64,000 bases of DNA. Origin: Sphingobacterium siyangense (GTDB lineage Bacteria; Bacteroidota; Bacteroidia; Sphingobacteriales; Sphingobacteriaceae). Below the pieces are notes generated by a model that was given only the letters and a program-made list of their open reading frames with translations, did no database searches and was not told where the DNA came from. The stretch lies in assembly GCF_007830445.1 (NCBI RefSeq), contig NZ_VLKR01000015.1:62001-126000 (forward strand), written 5' to 3'. Numbering within the stretch: the stretch's first letter is position 1; the number at the start of each line of letters is the position of its first letter. This document shows positions 62,901 to 64,000 of this stretch, in pieces. The position numbers and the translations under genes are program-made.

Positions 62901-63275
62901 TTAGTCTGCTATTCTTCCAAAAAATTCATGGATTCGCTTCGTTATTTCGAACTCATCCATACTTCTTAGCGTCGTTTCGGCTTCAGAGATATCTATTTTA
63001 CTAATGTCCATAAAGTCTTTATGTATATGGAAGTAGGCGATTAGCAGCGCCATAACCTCCACGGCAAATACCTGCTTGTGGCAGATTTCCAGGACATTCT
63101 CGCCAGACGATCTCTCGACTGATTTTTTCAATAGCATATTGATCGTATTCTGAATGGTATTGATGTCGTACTTATTCCAAAATTCGATGATCTTTTTAAT
63201 CGGATCGTAAGCAGGTTCATGTGCTTGATATATGGCCAGTTCTAGCGCTAGCACACTTGAATATTTTTGATTCAT
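62901..63275 (-). CDS. Small helical unknown protein upstream of SusC
   Basis: The 124-residue product is not recognised. It is nearly all helix (SVLALELAIYQAHEPAYDPI, KKIIEFWNKYDINTIQNTIN, KQVFAVEVMALLIAYFHIHK) with an acidic C-terminal half. No signal peptide or membrane segment. It stands 16 bases before the SusC frame on the same strand and is probably the first gene of that unit, perhaps a regulator or immunity-like partner; function cannot be assigned. Confidence 0.6.
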   Translation of the reverse strand: MNQKYSSVLALELAIYQAHEPAYDPIKKIIEFWNKYDINTIQNTINMLLKKSVERSSGENVLEICHKQVFAVEVMALLIAYFHIHKDFMDISKIDISEAETTLRSMDEFEITKRIHEFFGRIAD

Positions 63276-64000
63276 TTTTAAGGTTCATAAAGATGACTTA
63301 GCTATGTCCTATTCTTTTTAATTGGACGTAGCTTCCCCCATTGCAAAAAAATTGCATTCCAAAGAGGTGTCATTGCAGGGAATTTTAGATCCTTGCAGGT
63401 TTCACAAATTAAGAATTAACAAAATCCCGCAAAGCGCCCCGAGACGGTTACAAAGCATTGATTAGGGGGACATTATGGCGCTTCCTGTCGGGAAAGATAA
63501 AAAACCGATCTGTAAGCAATAGAAAACTATGCTTAAATTCCTTTGATTTGTTTGGAACAATAAATTTTAAATGCTAATTTTAAGTTGTTGACGCTTGAAT
63601 AGAGCATTTAAATCTATCATTAACCTGATCTAAAGGGAATGTTGTAAAACAGACAGATCGGAAAACCTTGAATAAGGGAGTACTTATTTGTATCCTATCG
63701 ACACATTACAAATTGGCGATAGCAGCCCTCTCCTATTTCGGTTTTTAATGATGTAATAAACTATTCTGGCGCGCGAATAGCGTTCTTTATGGGAATTGTG
63801 TGTGCAAACCGATGGCTTACCTCCTGGAGGTGACCTGTGGTTTTTTTGTGGGTGTTTGCTTTTCGTTTTATCATAATTCAATTTTGGTTATAAAACGATT
63901 CGACCCGGAAAACTTAAGAAAAAAGTGCAGCTAAATATACCAGTTGGCACCTCGCAACTTAAGTTCATGGTTCCGCCAGAAACCTCCTTCTCATCCGAAG
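63276..64000. other. Gene-poor window end
   Basis: No convincing gene is seen. A/T-rich DNA just before 63350 should hold the promoter of the unit to its left. A 65-codon minus frame (63684-63881) lacks coding character. A minus frame that is open from the window edge to a TAA at 63888 (about 37 codons, including EVSGGTMNLSCEVPTGIF) could be the end of a gene outside the window, but is too short to judge. Confidence 0.4.

Noticed and set aside
63684..63881. 65-codon minus-strand frame near the window end
   Set aside because: Basic, low in hydrophobic residues, no homology and no clear start context.
1..64000. CRISPR array, tRNA or rRNA genes
   Set aside because: No evenly spaced identical repeats with unique spacers, no cloverleaf-like sequence and no rRNA signature were seen; the 11-bp array has no spacers of CRISPR length.

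Overview
The window reads as chromosome of a Bacteroidota bacterium, most likely of the family Sphingobacteriaceae (Sphingobacterium or Pedobacter-like). The signs are three SusC/SusD outer-membrane importer pairs, one with a FecI-type sigma factor and FecR-type anti-sigma factor, a mannan utilisation locus of Bacteroidota type, many short lipoprotein signal peptides, TAnnTTTG-like -7 promoter boxes and DUF6266/DUF5675 genes. No rRNA, tRNA or CRISPR array was seen. Taxonomy is inferred from gene content only.

Region 1 (1-17.9 kb) looks like the end of an integrated mobile element. An outer cargo block (1-8.7 kb) holds a methyltransferase cut by the window edge, a pentapeptide-repeat protein, a royal-jelly/Yellow-like protein, a frameshifted dienelactone hydrolase, a frameshifted nitroreductase, an ankyrin protein, a tannase-like lipoprotein esterase, an SRPBCC protein, a DJ-1/PfpI protein and an MdaB-type quinone reductase divergent from an HxlR regulator over a clear operator palindrome. 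It looks like a phenolic/quinone or electrophile detoxification set. A PRTRC block follows (ThiF, B, unknown, C, E, several small unknown genes, DUF1281, DUF932, SSB), then a tyrosine integrase with its own terminator.

Region 2 (17.9-21.1 kb) has a single-domain response regulator, a MarR regulator divergent from an internally deleted UvrA-like ABC gene, and a beta-helical carbohydrate-binding lipoprotein.

Region 3 (21.2-37.3 kb) is a complete beta-mannan/glucomannan locus on the minus strand: AraC regulator, SusC, SusD, surface glycan-binding lipoprotein, GH5, CE7-like esterase, GH130 mannosylglucose phosphorylase, GPH symporter, mannobiose 2-epimerase and two GH26 enzymes. Several genes overlap by ATGA. 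The expected flow is surface binding and cutting, import, deacetylation, mannobiose to mannosylglucose by the epimerase, then phosphorolysis to mannose-1-phosphate and glucose.

Region 4 (37.4-49.3 kb) has a sigma/anti-sigma pair, a signal-transducing SusC with STN domain, SusD and a TlpA-like thioredoxin on the plus strand. Next comes a scarred interval where a 5'-truncated, internally damaged TonB receptor lies head to head with a 5'-truncated surface protein, closed by a strong terminator.

Region 5 (49.6-56.0 kb) has Crp and RidA genes and then a minus-strand cassette: membrane LytTR-like protein, small HTH protein, DUF6266, DUF5675 and two short membrane proteins. Between the HTH gene and DUF6266 lies a striking degenerate array with strict 11-bp periodicity (52472-52716), whose core flips orientation near its centre. 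A short array of the same kind lies beyond the cassette terminator. This is the most unusual feature of the window. An AraC gene and a small unknown gene follow.

Region 6 (56.0-64 kb) has a 73-residue two-cysteine peptide gene with a hairpin-bearing leader, converging on a minus-strand unit of a small unknown protein, SusC, SusD and a thioredoxin-fold lipid-free periplasmic protein.
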